DNA of 25,725 nucleotides from a virus. Position numbers and translations under genes: made by a program. The stretch spans positions 1 through 25,725 of IMG/VR virus record IMGVR_UViG_3300017727_000137; one strand, written 5' to 3'. The notes beneath the pieces were generated by a model that saw nothing but the letters and a program-made list of their open reading frames with translations, did not search any database and was not told the DNA's origin. Below, piece after piece: positions 6,621 to 15,664 of this stretch (its first letter is position 1; each line of letters starts with the position of its first letter).

Positions 6621-7650
6621 TATAGGAAATATATCTGAGCTCACGGGCTCAGCACAGGTTATAAGAGACAAGCCATATCAGGCAAAACAAAGATTTGATA
6701 TACAGCAGAATGATGAAGCTATTACTACTAATGGTCGCATGGCTATTACCTTCCTTGATGAGTCTCAGGTAAAGTTAACAGAGAACTCAACTCTAACTAT
6801 AGACGAATATATATTTGACCCCAACCCCAGTAAATCAAAAATGGCTATTACGTTTGGACTTGGTACTGCTAGGTTTATTACTGGCGGATTAAACAAAATA
6901 GACAAGAACAATATAGATCTTAAAACGCCAACAGCTAACATAGCAATTCGCGGTACTGACTTTACGGTTACTGTAGATGAGATAGGCAGATCATTATTAA
7001 TCCTTTTGCCAAATGAACTGGGTGTTGCAAGCGGGGAAATAATAGTCACCACGGCAATAGGTTCAGTAACTCTTAATAAACCATACCAGGCAACAACAGT
7101 TGATGTCTTTGAAAAATCTCCAAGCCCACCAGTGATACTTGACCTAACTCTAGACCTGATAGACAACATGCTAATAGTAACGCCACCAAAGCAAGAACAA
7201 GTAATAGAAGACTCTATTCAGACAAACAAAAAAAGCATTCTAGATTTTGATGACCTGGACATAGATTATCTGGAAGAAGACTTTTTAGATTCTGATAAAG
7301 ATCTAGAGTTTACAGAGCTAGATATAAACTATTTAGATGTAAATTTCTTAGAAGACTTATTAGATGTAATAGATGCACTACAAGAAATCAATCAGGAAGA
7401 TCAGCTAGCCCAAGACGCAACATCTATCAATATAGTTGGAACTAAATTTGGTCAAGATCTAAACACACAAATAACATCTTTTGTAACAGGAGAGGTGTTG
7501 ACCATTATGCGTAGCGTAAGCGATACTGCTAGGTTAGATATAGACTCCTCTCAGAGCTATACTATTATCTTTTTACAAGACGGCACTTCTAATATTATTA
7601 AAGTAAACGGCGGAACAGGTAGCACTATTAAAATCACTCAAACTAATTAA
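6457..7650 (+). CDS. Exported FecR-domain protein (397 aa)
   Basis: The FecR-type beta domain (about residues 64-172) is clear: GSAQVIRDK, TTNGRMAITFLDESQVKL, NSTLTIDEYIFDP, GTARFITGGLNKI and the hallmark LKTPTANIAIRGTDF. A C-terminal extension has an acidic block (about 260-310) with repeated DIDYLEEDFL / ELDINYLDVNFLEDLL, and a small beta domain to the end. Start is uncertain. ATG 6595 would begin MAEPPQ and lose an obvious signal peptide (LTLLVLMALFVSFRTMA, cut before EP). ATG 6457 has AGGA at 6446-6449, 7 bases away, and is used here; it gives a long n-region. TTG 6478 behind AGGAGG (6461-6466) is another candidate. The signal is encoded inside the curlin-like gene in another frame. The stop overlaps the cyclase start (TAATG). 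Confidence 0.8.
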   Translation: MQEDISTLIKRETVEPSTSYSLQLLLLIGYRLTLLVLMALFVSFRTMAEPPQAVDIGNISELTGSAQVIRDKPYQAKQRFDIQQNDEAITTNGRMAITFLDESQVKLTENSTLTIDEYIFDPNPSKSKMAITFGLGTARFITGGLNKIDKNNIDLKTPTANIAIRGTDFTVTVDEIGRSLLILLPNELGVASGEIIVTTAIGSVTLNKPYQATTVDVFEKSPSPPVILDLTLDLIDNMLIVTPPKQEQVIEDSIQTNKKSILDFDDLDIDYLEEDFLDSDKDLEFTELDINYLDVNFLEDLLDVIDALQEINQEDQLAQDATSINIVGTKFGQDLNTQITSFVTGEVLTIMRSVSDTARLDIDSSQSYTIIFLQDGTSNIIKVNGGTGSTIKITQTN

Positions 7651-9398
7651 TGAAACGTATACTATTCACAATACTTATAATACTAGGAATGCCATTGGTA
7701 TTTAAAAGCACTCCTACAGAAATACTTAAATTAAAAATATACGATGCTTTAGTCAAAGAACAGGATCCATCTGGTTATTTTACAGTCATAAATCTTGATG
7801 AAGATTTTATAAACCAAGAGGGCGGATATCCAGTTCCAAGATCCAGGCTTGCACAAATAAATAAAGATATATTAGATGCTGGTGCTTTGGGGGTGGGTTG
7901 GGTTATTGCATTTCCTCACCCAGATCGACTCGGGGGAGATAAAGAATTTGCAGAGTCTTTACAACAAGGTACATCAATATTGGCAATGTTTGAAGCCCCA
8001 AATCAAATATACCCAAAAACAGTTGGAACTGTAATGCTGGGTACAGGTAAAGGTGGTATGTTATCCAAAGGTGTAGTTCAAAATACTAACAACCTTAGAA
8101 ATTATATACAACAGGGTATTGCAACTGCACCTACCGATATAGACAATCTTGTCAGAAGAATACCTCTATTATTAAAAACACCTGACGGATATGTTCCCGC
8201 GTTTGGCACGGAGGTTTTAAAAGCACTCGTTGGTGCAGATACTTATGTCATCAAAAGCAATGAGCTTGGTATAGAAGAGATAAGGGTGAAAGGATTAGAT
8301 CCTGTTAAAACAGATTCACTGGGAAGAAAGTGGATTAGTTGGATAAGAACACCAGAAACCACATTGGATGAAATGAATGTTCTTAATAAGTTTGTTTTTA
8401 TTGGAGTTACTGCTCCAGGAATCTCACCACAAATAGCAACCCCAGTTGGATTATTAGAACCACATAAAATTCAAGCTGCATTATCTGAGTCAATTCTTGT
8501 AAAAAACTCTCCAAGGGTTCCAGATTTTGCTTTGGCGTTGGAAATTGCAATTTTTGGAATTTTCGTGTCTCTGACATGGCTTGTAATTAATTATCTTGGT
8601 GTTACTAAGGGCATATGTATGGCAGTAATTTTGCTGTTAACCACGGGGCTCTCAGGAGTTATTAGCATTCAAAAAGGGTTTTTGATAGATTTTTCGTGGA
8701 CTTTTGTGTCTCAGTTTATAACTGGAGCTATTGCGTTCTATTTGAACTTTAGAAAGCAGCATAAATTGCGTCAACAGATAAAAAAACAATTTGAACATTA
8801 TCTAGATCCAAGACAAGTTAAACAATTACAAAAAAATCCAGACCTCCTGAAACTCGGGGGAGAAAAAAAAGAAGCAACATTTTTATTTACAGATGTTAGA
8901 GGCTTTACAAATTTAAGTGAGAAGCTAGAACCAGAACAAGTAACAGAAATTATGAACAAGGTTTTAACAGTTCAAGTGGAATGCGTTCAGGCTCATGGTG
9001 GTATGGTAGATAAATTTATTGGCGATGCATGTATGGCTATTTTTTCAGCACCACTATATTTAGATCAGCATGAGAAGAGGGCGGTAGCTTGTGCACAAGA
9101 TATGAGAACAGCAATAAGACAGTTGCAAAAAGAATTACCAGAATCAATAGCAATTGGTATTGGAGTAAATACTGGATATGCAGTTATTGGAAACATGGGA
9201 TCACAAACAAGATTTGATTATTCTGCTATTGGTGACTGTGTAAATACAGCTGCTAGATTAGAGTCAGCAACCAAGGAGGCGGGCGTAGATATATTGATTG
9301 GCGAATCAACTGCAAAAAAAGTCAATAATAAGTTAAAATTGTTAGAACCAATAAAAGTTAAAGGAAAAGAAAAGCCTTTAATCATATATACAGTTTAA
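7650..9398 (+). CDS. CHASE2 sensor-adenylate cyclase, class III (582 aa)
   Basis: An integral inner-membrane enzyme predicted to turn ATP into cAMP. Order: N-terminal TM (about 4-19), periplasmic CHASE2-type sensor (about 25-285, with VINLDEDFINQEGGYPVPRSRLAQI and a C-terminal KFVFIGVTA), three TMs (about 293-315, 320-341, 346-366), linker helix, then the class III cyclase domain (about 405-582). Catalytic residues are all visible: metal-binding Asp415 (LFTDVRGFT) and Asp459 (DKFIGDACMAIF), adenine-binding Lys455, Ser525 at the second base-contact position (FDYSAIGD; Thr or Ser there is typical of class IIIb), and transition-state Asn532 and Arg536 (VNTAARLES). It should therefore be active. 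Coupled by TAATG to the FecR gene; FecR-CHASE2-cyclase pairs occur on bacterial chromosomes, so FecR may feed the sensor. Confidence 0.94.
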   Translation: MKRILFTILIILGMPLVFKSTPTEILKLKIYDALVKEQDPSGYFTVINLDEDFINQEGGYPVPRSRLAQINKDILDAGALGVGWVIAFPHPDRLGGDKEFAESLQQGTSILAMFEAPNQIYPKTVGTVMLGTGKGGMLSKGVVQNTNNLRNYIQQGIATAPTDIDNLVRRIPLLLKTPDGYVPAFGTEVLKALVGADTYVIKSNELGIEEIRVKGLDPVKTDSLGRKWISWIRTPETTLDEMNVLNKFVFIGVTAPGISPQIATPVGLLEPHKIQAALSESILVKNSPRVPDFALALEIAIFGIFVSLTWLVINYLGVTKGICMAVILLLTTGLSGVISIQKGFLIDFSWTFVSQFITGAIAFYLNFRKQHKLRQQIKKQFEHYLDPRQVKQLQKNPDLLKLGGEKKEATFLFTDVRGFTNLSEKLEPEQVTEIMNKVLTVQVECVQAHGGMVDKFIGDACMAIFSAPLYLDQHEKRAVACAQDMRTAIRQLQKELPESIAIGIGVNTGYAVIGNMGSQTRFDYSAIGDCVNTAARLESATKEAGVDILIGESTAKKVNNKLKLLEPIKVKGKEKPLIIYTV

Positions 9399-9406
9399 GA
9401 GGAATT

Positions 9407-9889
9407 ATGAAAGCATTATTAAAAAACATAGTAGGTGCAGTCGCCCCAACCTTGGGTTCTGCATTGGGCGGACCAATGGGAGGCATGGCAGCTAATATGA
9501 TATCTGAAGTACTAGGCGTTCCCAACACACCTAAGTCAATACAAAAAGCCATACAAGAAGCAACACCAGAACAGATGCTTGAGCTAAAAAAAGCAGAGCA
9601 GGCATTTGAAGTTCAGATGAGAGAGCTAGATGTAGATGTCTTTAGGCTAGAGGTTGCTGATGGACAAGATGCCAGGAACAAGTTTAGTAAAGATTGGACA
9701 GCAAGAATTATGGGAATAGCAGTTGTTGGCGGATTCATGGGTTACATCTTTCTTGTTACCTTGCAGCCACCAGAGCAAAACAGCGAAGCTTTAATAAATT
9801 TAGTTTTAGGATATTTAGGTGGTTTGGCTAGTGCTGTGATATCTTTTTATTTTGGTGCTTCTAACTCATCAAACGATAAACAGGATTAA
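9407..9889 (+). CDS. 3TM-type phage holin (160 aa)
   Basis: GAGGA at 9399-9403 precedes the ATG; 8 bases follow the cyclase stop. An Ala/Gly-rich amphipathic N-terminus (about 7-34) leads to a helical linker (TPEQMLELKKAEQAFEVQ...DVFRLEVADGQDARNKF). Then comes the signature KDWTARIMG, two TMs (about 101-119 and 128-149) and the end SFYFGASNSS. This matches the '3TM holin' family of phages and gene transfer agents, which permeabilise the inner membrane at lysis. It is the third holin-type protein in the window and closes the right side of the curli-type cassette. Confidence 0.85.
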   Translation: MKALLKNIVGAVAPTLGSALGGPMGGMAANMISEVLGVPNTPKSIQKAIQEATPEQMLELKKAEQAFEVQMRELDVDVFRLEVADGQDARNKFSKDWTARIMGIAVVGGFMGYIFLVTLQPPEQNSEALINLVLGYLGGLASAVISFYFGASNSSNDKQD

Positions 9890-9892
9890 CGC

Positions 9893-11560
9893 GTGGCTGG
9901 ATTTAAACTTACAACATTTAGCGGGATAAACAAAAAGATCTCTCCAAGACTTATACCAGAGGATATGGCTCAGGACGCACAAAATGTTTTTTTGGATTCA
10001 GGAAGAATAGAAGGCTTGCCAATAGATGTCAATGATGCATCAGAGCCAAGCACGCATCCAGCAAGTGATATATCAGGAACAACAAAGACAATACACAAAG
10101 TAACCGCAAATCAATGGCTTACATTTGATGATGATGTTGACATTATTAACAGCCCTATAAAAGAGGACCAATATGGAAGATTCTACTTTACTGGCTATGG
10201 TACTTTTCCTAAGTACGGCAATAGCTCTACTTTGTTTTCAGGATCTGGTCCCTATCCAACTGCAACATTTAGGCTTGGTCTTCCAAATCCAGCAGCAATA
10301 ACAAGCATAGCTGTCGATAATACATCAGCAGATCCAGGTGCTGCAATCAGCTCAAGAGCCTATTTATACACAGAGGTTACAAGTTTTGGAGAGGAAGGTC
10401 CTCCATCCGCAGTCACCTCAAGCGACATTGTTGACGCATCGAACGGCTCAACCATAACAGTAACCCTTCCCGCAATAACATCAGGCAACTACTCAATAGC
10501 TAAAAGAAGGATTTATAGAACAGATGTTAATGGTGTGTTTAGGTTTGTTGGAGACACAACAACAACAACAGCACATGCAATTAGCGATACTGTCCTGGAT
10601 GATGTTCTCGGGGAAGAAATAGAATCAGCCGACAATCTTGCACCGCCAGATGATGTAACAGCATCACATCCAGACGGACCAATGTTAGGGCTTACTACTA
10701 TGCCAAACGGTATTACGTCAGGCTTCTCAGGAAATACTTTACTATTTAGTGAAGCATTTTTACCACACTCATACCCACTTGGTAATCAGTTAACGACAAA
10801 AGACGATATTGTTGCTATAGCATCTATCGCCTCGGGTCTTCTTATAACAACTAAAGGCAAACCATTAATGGCTTCTGGAACAGACCCAAGCTCTATGGCT
10901 ATGGTTGAAATAGATGCAAATCTGCCCTGTAGCAATAAAAGATCTTTAGTAGACATGGGAGAGTATGCGATTTACTCTTCTCCAGATGGATTGGTGCTAG
11001 CATCAAATTCAGGAATACAGCTTATAACTGAACAAATAATGACAAGAGATCAGTGGCAAGACTATTACCCAGAGAATGTGGATGGCTACGAGTATGAAGG
11101 AAAGTATATTGGATTCACATGGGACGGAACAAACTCCTCCACTAAAAGAGGATTTCTATTTGATCCTAGGGGACAGAAGAATGCTTTTGTTAACTTAGAC
11201 TTTTATGCAACCGCAGGATATAACGATAGACAAGAAGATGTTTTATATTTGGTAATAAACGGAACTCTTAAAAAATTTGTACAGGGCACAACTCCCAGAT
11301 CTTATCTTTGGAAATCTAAAGAATTTTATACAAACAGACCGCTGTCACCAGGAATAGCAAAAGTTAGTGCAGAGTCGTATAGCTCACTTACTTTTAAAAT
11401 GTATGCTGATGGAAATTTAAAGCATACACAAACCGTAACAAGTGAAAATATATTTAGATTACCTGGAGGATATAAGGCTAAATCTTTTGAGATACAATTA
11501 GAAGGAACAGACATAGTTAATGAAGTTTGTGTTTATGAGAGTCCACAGGAGATAGTCTAA
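9893..11560 (+). CDS. Phage virion structural protein, tail/hub-associated type (555 aa)
   Basis: Starts at GTG 9893 (AGGA 9882-9885, 7 bases upstream). The N-terminus FSGINKKISPRLIPEDMAQDAQNVFLDSGRIEGLP has the pattern 'G..kk.sp.llp...Aq.A.N..l..G.l..l' shared by many podovirus structural proteins of about this length. Around 200-260 is a fibronectin-like strand set (KRRIYRTDVNGVFRFVGDTT). It is followed by GNTLLFSEAFLPHSYP, typical of proteins annotated as tail or minor virion proteins. No membrane segment. It lies directly before the long fibre and shares AGGAG at 11547-11551 with that gene's start. The exact position in the particle is inference. Confidence 0.8.
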   Translation: MAGFKLTTFSGINKKISPRLIPEDMAQDAQNVFLDSGRIEGLPIDVNDASEPSTHPASDISGTTKTIHKVTANQWLTFDDDVDIINSPIKEDQYGRFYFTGYGTFPKYGNSSTLFSGSGPYPTATFRLGLPNPAAITSIAVDNTSADPGAAISSRAYLYTEVTSFGEEGPPSAVTSSDIVDASNGSTITVTLPAITSGNYSIAKRRIYRTDVNGVFRFVGDTTTTTAHAISDTVLDDVLGEEIESADNLAPPDDVTASHPDGPMLGLTTMPNGITSGFSGNTLLFSEAFLPHSYPLGNQLTTKDDIVAIASIASGLLITTKGKPLMASGTDPSSMAMVEIDANLPCSNKRSLVDMGEYAIYSSPDGLVLASNSGIQLITEQIMTRDQWQDYYPENVDGYEYEGKYIGFTWDGTNSSTKRGFLFDPRGQKNAFVNLDFYATAGYNDRQEDVLYLVINGTLKKFVQGTTPRSYLWKSKEFYTNRPLSPGIAKVSAESYSSLTFKMYADGNLKHTQTVTSENIFRLPGGYKAKSFEIQLEGTDIVNEVCVYESPQEIV

Positions 11561-14500
11561 TGGCTAAAACAAGGGGAACCTTTGTTGTACCAAGAAGCTT
11601 CGATAACGAAGGCAAAAGGTTTGCTAATTCACTTAATGATTCAATAGCACAGCTCAAAGGCGAAAAAGGAGATAAGCTCGATTCAGCAGTAACTTTCAGA
11701 GATCTTATTGATTCAGGTATAGCAAAAAGAAATTTCTCTTTTACGTCTGGAGGTTCTAGCTTTGTTATTATAGGAGGCAGCGAGGATCAGGGCGAAGAGC
11801 CAACAGTCCCAACAGGGGTTACAGCAGACGGAGCCTTTGAAAACATATTAATTTCTTGGGATAGTCCATTTTATAGAGGACACTCGCACACAGAGATTTA
11901 TGTAAATACCTCGGACACTTTTGCAACAAAAACATTTATAGCATCTGTAAGTGCAGCGGTGTTTTCACATCAGGTTGGGACGGGTCAAACAAGATACTAC
12001 TGGCTTAGAAATGTAAGCTCTAACGGAAAGAAAAGTGGGTTTAATTCTATAAATGGAGTAGAGGCATCAACTGCAATAGATATTGGTGCAGTTATGAGCG
12101 AGCTCAATGAATCAATATCTCAGCTTCCAGGGTTTGCAACATTAAATTCAGACATAACTGTAAACCTAAATTCTCAAACGGTAGCACTACAGAACGCGGT
12201 TACATCTATAGATACAGCCGTTGATACGGCACAGGCAGCAGCAACGTCAGCACAGTCTACAGCAAACACAGCAGCCAGCGATATAACATCATTGGCTTCA
12301 ACACTAAGCACCCTAACAACTACAGCTACGCAAACAATAAGATCTGAAACTCCACCGCAAAACAGAAACGACAACAGCTCTCTTCAGGCTGGAGATATTT
12401 GGATTGAAACTGATAACAATAATCAGATATATATTTATACGGGGTCTTCTTGGTCAACAACATCTTCAGGAGCAGCATCTTCCGTTGATACAACATTGCA
12501 GTCACAGATAGACGCAAACGAGCTGGCTATTGAATCCAATGCTGATAATATACTTTTAGTTGCTGGTGTCGCTGGTGCTACTAATATATCAACATCAGTA
12601 AACATAACGTCTTTAAATTCAGCCATAACAGACGGAACGACTGGTTTATCTGCTAATGCCTCTGCTATATCTAACTTAACAACAAGGGTAACTTCTGCTG
12701 AGGGCAGTATAACTACAAACTCACAAGATATAACATCCCTTACTAACAGCTTGTCTACAGCTAATAGCAACATAACGAGTAATGCCTCATCAATAAATAG
12801 TTTACAAAATCAGATAACAGCTAACGATGGAGATATAACATCTGTATCATCAAGCGTAACCTCTCTTACTAACAGTTTATCCACAGCTAACACCAATATA
12901 ACAGCCAACTCTAGTGCTATCACTGGGCTGACATCTAGCGTGTCAACCATAAATGGTACTTTAACTACTGCACAGTCAGATATAACAGCCCTTGAGTCAA
13001 GCGTAACAACCGCAGAGGGAAATATAACAGCCAACTCTAGTGCTATCACTGGGCTGACAAGCTCTATATCTACAGCAAATGGAAATATATCTACCTTGCA
13101 ATCAGATGTAACATCTTTGGAAACAGACCTAACAACCGCAGAGGGAAACATAACAACAAACACATCTGCAATATCTACTTTGCAAAGCTCTGTGTCTGCA
13201 AATGATAGTGATATAACAGCAATTAATGCGTCTATAACTTCTTTAAATACGTCTGTAAATAATGCAAATACAAACATATCAACCAACGCTTCAGCTATAA
13301 CAGGTTTAGATACAAGAGTTACCTCAAACGAATCGACCCTTACAACAAGGGCAGCGGCTACCGATGTAACGGCTTTACAAACATCATTGAACACATTATC
13401 AACAGAGGTAGACACAAAGACAAGAACCTTCGCTCAAGGCAGCGTTCCAACAGCAACGTCAATAGGGGATCTTTGGATAAATACAAATGATGATAATAAA
13501 GTATATAGAGCTTATTCAGCTACGGCTGATGAGATAGCAACAGGAGAGTGGCAGCTATTAAGGGATGAGGGTATAGTTGTCAACGCAGGAGCCATAAGCA
13601 CACTACAAAGCACTGTTAGCACTCAAGGCAATAATATAACCTCTAACTCATCTGATATATCAACATTAACAAACAACCTGGCAACAGCTAATGGAAGTAT
13701 ATCTGCTAACTCTGGTGCTATAACTTCTTTACAGTCAACGGTCAGCACTCAAGGCAATTCTATATCAAGCATATCTAACGATGTAACATCATTGGATAAT
13801 ACTGTAACTACCATACAAACAGATTTAGATGCGGCAGAGGTAACAATAACTTCAAACTCTAGTGCTATTAGTGGATTAGATAGTAGAGTTACCACAGCAG
13901 AAGGATCTATAACCTCACAAGCTAGTGATATAACAGCACTACAAACATCTGTCTCTGGAAATGATACGGATATATCTGGTCTGTCCAGCTCAGTATCGTC
14001 CTTGCAAGCACAGGTAACTTTAAATGATGGAGATATAACAGCTATAAATAATAGCATCACATCGCTTGAGTCTCAAATCACAAATAATGATGATGATATA
14101 TCTGGACAGTCAACAGCTATTAGTTCTTTACAGTCTTCTGTTAATCAACAGGGAACAAACATAACAGCAAATGCTTCTGCTATAACCCAAATCACCAGTG
14201 ATGTTAATGGTGTTTCTTCAAGCGTTACACAGCTATCTTCAACAGTTGCAGATATAGAAGGTAATGCAGCAGCAGCCTATGTATTACAGGTAGCAGCAGG
14301 GAGCAATCCACCAAGAATCGGCGGCATGGTTATTGAAAATAATGCATCCGCTGGCACAGGAACTGTTGATGTAACTTTTCAAACTGATAGCTTTCAAATA
14401 GTATCACCTAATGGTGGTTTTATATCTTCGCCATTTATAGTTAGAAGCTCTGCAACAACATTAAACGGAGTAAGTGTTCCAGCTGGTGTTTATATGCAAG

Positions 14501-15663
14501 ACGGATTTATACAAAACGGAACTATAACCAACGCAAAAATAGGCAACGCTGCAATTGATGATGCAAAAATTGATAGTCTAAGTGCAACAAAAATAACATC
14601 AGACACTATAGATGCGGCAAGAATAGATGTTAATGGATTAATAAGTGCTAATAACATAATTGTTGAAGGCAATCTGTCTACAGACGGACAAACTTCTATC
14701 CACGGCGGTAATATACAAACTAGCACAATCTCTGCTAACAAGTTAACAATTACACCCGTAGAGGCAGGCGGAACAGCTGCTGACATAAACAATAACACCA
14801 CGACCATCGAAGGCGGGAAAATAAAAGCAAACACCATAACTGTAGAAAATGTAAATACAGATAACTTTGCACTGCCAACAAAAGGCGGAAAGAAATCAGG
14901 AACAGAAATTGGTGGTTTCTATTATAATGATATTAGGCATGCTCATGTAGCAGAGATAGGAACTGGAGCAGGATTCTACACTGGCTTTGTAAGAGCAAAG
15001 GGCGGAGCAGGTCAGGTCAAAACAGTAAACTTTTTTATATCTGATGGCGATTTTGGAAACAATGGAAGTCCAACATCAAATGCTCCATATGATGTAAATA
15101 CACACACGTCTACAAATGGAGATACAACAGCACCCAGTGAATCTCAATCCCATATAGTTTATATAACACCACTTATAGAAAAACTTCCAGGGCTAGTTAG
15201 TTCATCAAGGCTTGTATCATCTGCGGACACTACTAACATACCTCTAACATTTAGATATGAAGGAAGTGGAACTCTAAACTTTTTTATTAGGGGTCAGGGT
15301 GACAGCAATCCAGCCTATGTAGATTATGTGGAAGCAAGGTTTATGAAGTTTGGAGTCAACACCCCTAATCAATTTACTTTTACTGATAAGTACGGGCAAG
15401 CAAAAAACACAACAATAACAAGTAACACGCAAACTCTTAGCGGATCCTTCACAAGTGCTACGGCATCATTCCTCACAGGAACTCACACGAGTGCAGAGTT
15501 TAGTATCAATGGTGGTGCCTATTCAAACGCAGCAAGGACTGTAAGCAACGGAGATCAAATAACTATACAGCTACTGTCTAGCAGTACTGGATTTAATACA
15601 AGAAATGCAATACTCCAGATTGGAGAAACACAAGATACTTGGTCGGTAACAACGGTATTCTAA
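11560..15663 (+). CDS. Long coiled-coil tail fibre / GpJ-C-terminus-like protein (1367 aa)
   Basis: ATG overlaps the previous TAA (TAATG); AGGAG at 11547-11551. Order: an N-terminal attachment part with a collagen-like hint (LKGEKGDK, about 32-39); a fibronectin III-like domain (about 81-170, PTGVTADGAFENILISWDSP...YYWLRNVSSNGKKSG); a Ser/Thr/Ala-rich helical stretch; a GDIWIETDNNNQIYIYTG module (about 264-300); twelve perfect 21-residue repeats (codons 12604-13359); a second module GDLWINTNDDNKVYRAY (about 627-668); ten more repeats (13594-14244). Then comes a DUF1983-like part (NPPRIGGMVIE...FQIVSPNGG...DGFIQNGTITNAKIG) and a beta-rich C-terminus. It is a probable trimeric host-contact fibre. 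No S74 chaperone is present here, unlike the first fibre. Confidence 0.88.
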   Translation: MAKTRGTFVVPRSFDNEGKRFANSLNDSIAQLKGEKGDKLDSAVTFRDLIDSGIAKRNFSFTSGGSSFVIIGGSEDQGEEPTVPTGVTADGAFENILISWDSPFYRGHSHTEIYVNTSDTFATKTFIASVSAAVFSHQVGTGQTRYYWLRNVSSNGKKSGFNSINGVEASTAIDIGAVMSELNESISQLPGFATLNSDITVNLNSQTVALQNAVTSIDTAVDTAQAAATSAQSTANTAASDITSLASTLSTLTTTATQTIRSETPPQNRNDNSSLQAGDIWIETDNNNQIYIYTGSSWSTTSSGAASSVDTTLQSQIDANELAIESNADNILLVAGVAGATNISTSVNITSLNSAITDGTTGLSANASAISNLTTRVTSAEGSITTNSQDITSLTNSLSTANSNITSNASSINSLQNQITANDGDITSVSSSVTSLTNSLSTANTNITANSSAITGLTSSVSTINGTLTTAQSDITALESSVTTAEGNITANSSAITGLTSSISTANGNISTLQSDVTSLETDLTTAEGNITTNTSAISTLQSSVSANDSDITAINASITSLNTSVNNANTNISTNASAITGLDTRVTSNESTLTTRAAATDVTALQTSLNTLSTEVDTKTRTFAQGSVPTATSIGDLWINTNDDNKVYRAYSATADEIATGEWQLLRDEGIVVNAGAISTLQSTVSTQGNNITSNSSDISTLTNNLATANGSISANSGAITSLQSTVSTQGNSISSISNDVTSLDNTVTTIQTDLDAAEVTITSNSSAISGLDSRVTTAEGSITSQASDITALQTSVSGNDTDISGLSSSVSSLQAQVTLNDGDITAINNSITSLESQITNNDDDISGQSTAISSLQSSVNQQGTNITANASAITQITSDVNGVSSSVTQLSSTVADIEGNAAAAYVLQVAAGSNPPRIGGMVIENNASAGTGTVDVTFQTDSFQIVSPNGGFISSPFIVRSSATTLNGVSVPAGVYMQDGFIQNGTITNAKIGNAAIDDAKIDSLSATKITSDTIDAARIDVNGLISANNIIVEGNLSTDGQTSIHGGNIQTSTISANKLTITPVEAGGTAADINNNTTTIEGGKIKANTITVENVNTDNFALPTKGGKKSGTEIGGFYYNDIRHAHVAEIGTGAGFYTGFVRAKGGAGQVKTVNFFISDGDFGNNGSPTSNAPYDVNTHTSTNGDTTAPSESQSHIVYITPLIEKLPGLVSSSRLVSSADTTNIPLTFRYEGSGTLNFFIRGQGDSNPAYVDYVEARFMKFGVNTPNQFTFTDKYGQAKNTTITSNTQTLSGSFTSATASFLTGTHTSAEFSINGGAYSNAARTVSNGDQITIQLLSSSTGFNTRNAILQIGETQDTWSVTTVF
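12895..12933 (+). repeat. 39-base exact direct repeat, copy 1
   Basis: Identical by eye to 13021-13059. The copies are 126 bases apart, exactly two 63-base repeat units, so recombination between them would keep the coil in register. Confidence 0.88.
13021..13059 (+). repeat. 39-base exact direct repeat, copy 2
   Basis: Second copy of 12895-12933, spanning the junction of coil units 7 and 8 of the first array. Confidence 0.88.
13594..14244 (+). repeat. Second array of coil repeats (nine of 21 residues, one of 28)
   Basis: Units such as ISTLQSTVSTQGNNITSNSSD continue the same 21-residue period after the second GDLW module. The fourth unit (VTSLDNTVTTIQTDLDAAEV...) is 28 residues, one extra heptad, so the coil phase is kept. 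Confidence 0.88.
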
Positions 15664-15664
15664 T

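Larger units (their letters stand above)
12604..13359 (+). repeat. Twelve tandem 63-base units encoding 21-residue coil repeats
   Basis: Each unit is exactly 21 residues (three heptads), of type ITGLTSSISTANGNISTLQSD. Hydrophobic residues fall at positions 1, 4, 8 and 15, with small or polar residues (Ala, Asn, Asp) at 11 and often 18. Register is unbroken for 756 bases. DNA identity between units varies; two segments are exact copies (12895-12933 and 13021-13059). Confidence 0.9.

Noticed and set aside
4654-9398. Curli cassette as evidence that the window is bacterial chromosome
   Set aside because: Holin-type, S74 fibre, internal-virion-like and polyvalent genes surround it on both sides with the same strand, packing and base composition. 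Read-level proof against a chimera is still not available here.
12810-13415. 201-aa open frame on the - strand
   Set aside because: It is a mirror of the Thr/Ser/Ile-rich coil repeats on the + strand; Val/Ser/Asp-rich composition, no ribosome site, and it lies fully inside a clear gene.
12604-14244. Regular repeats as a possible CRISPR array
   Set aside because: Units abut without spacers, vary in sequence, and are perfectly in frame with a coiled-coil protein.
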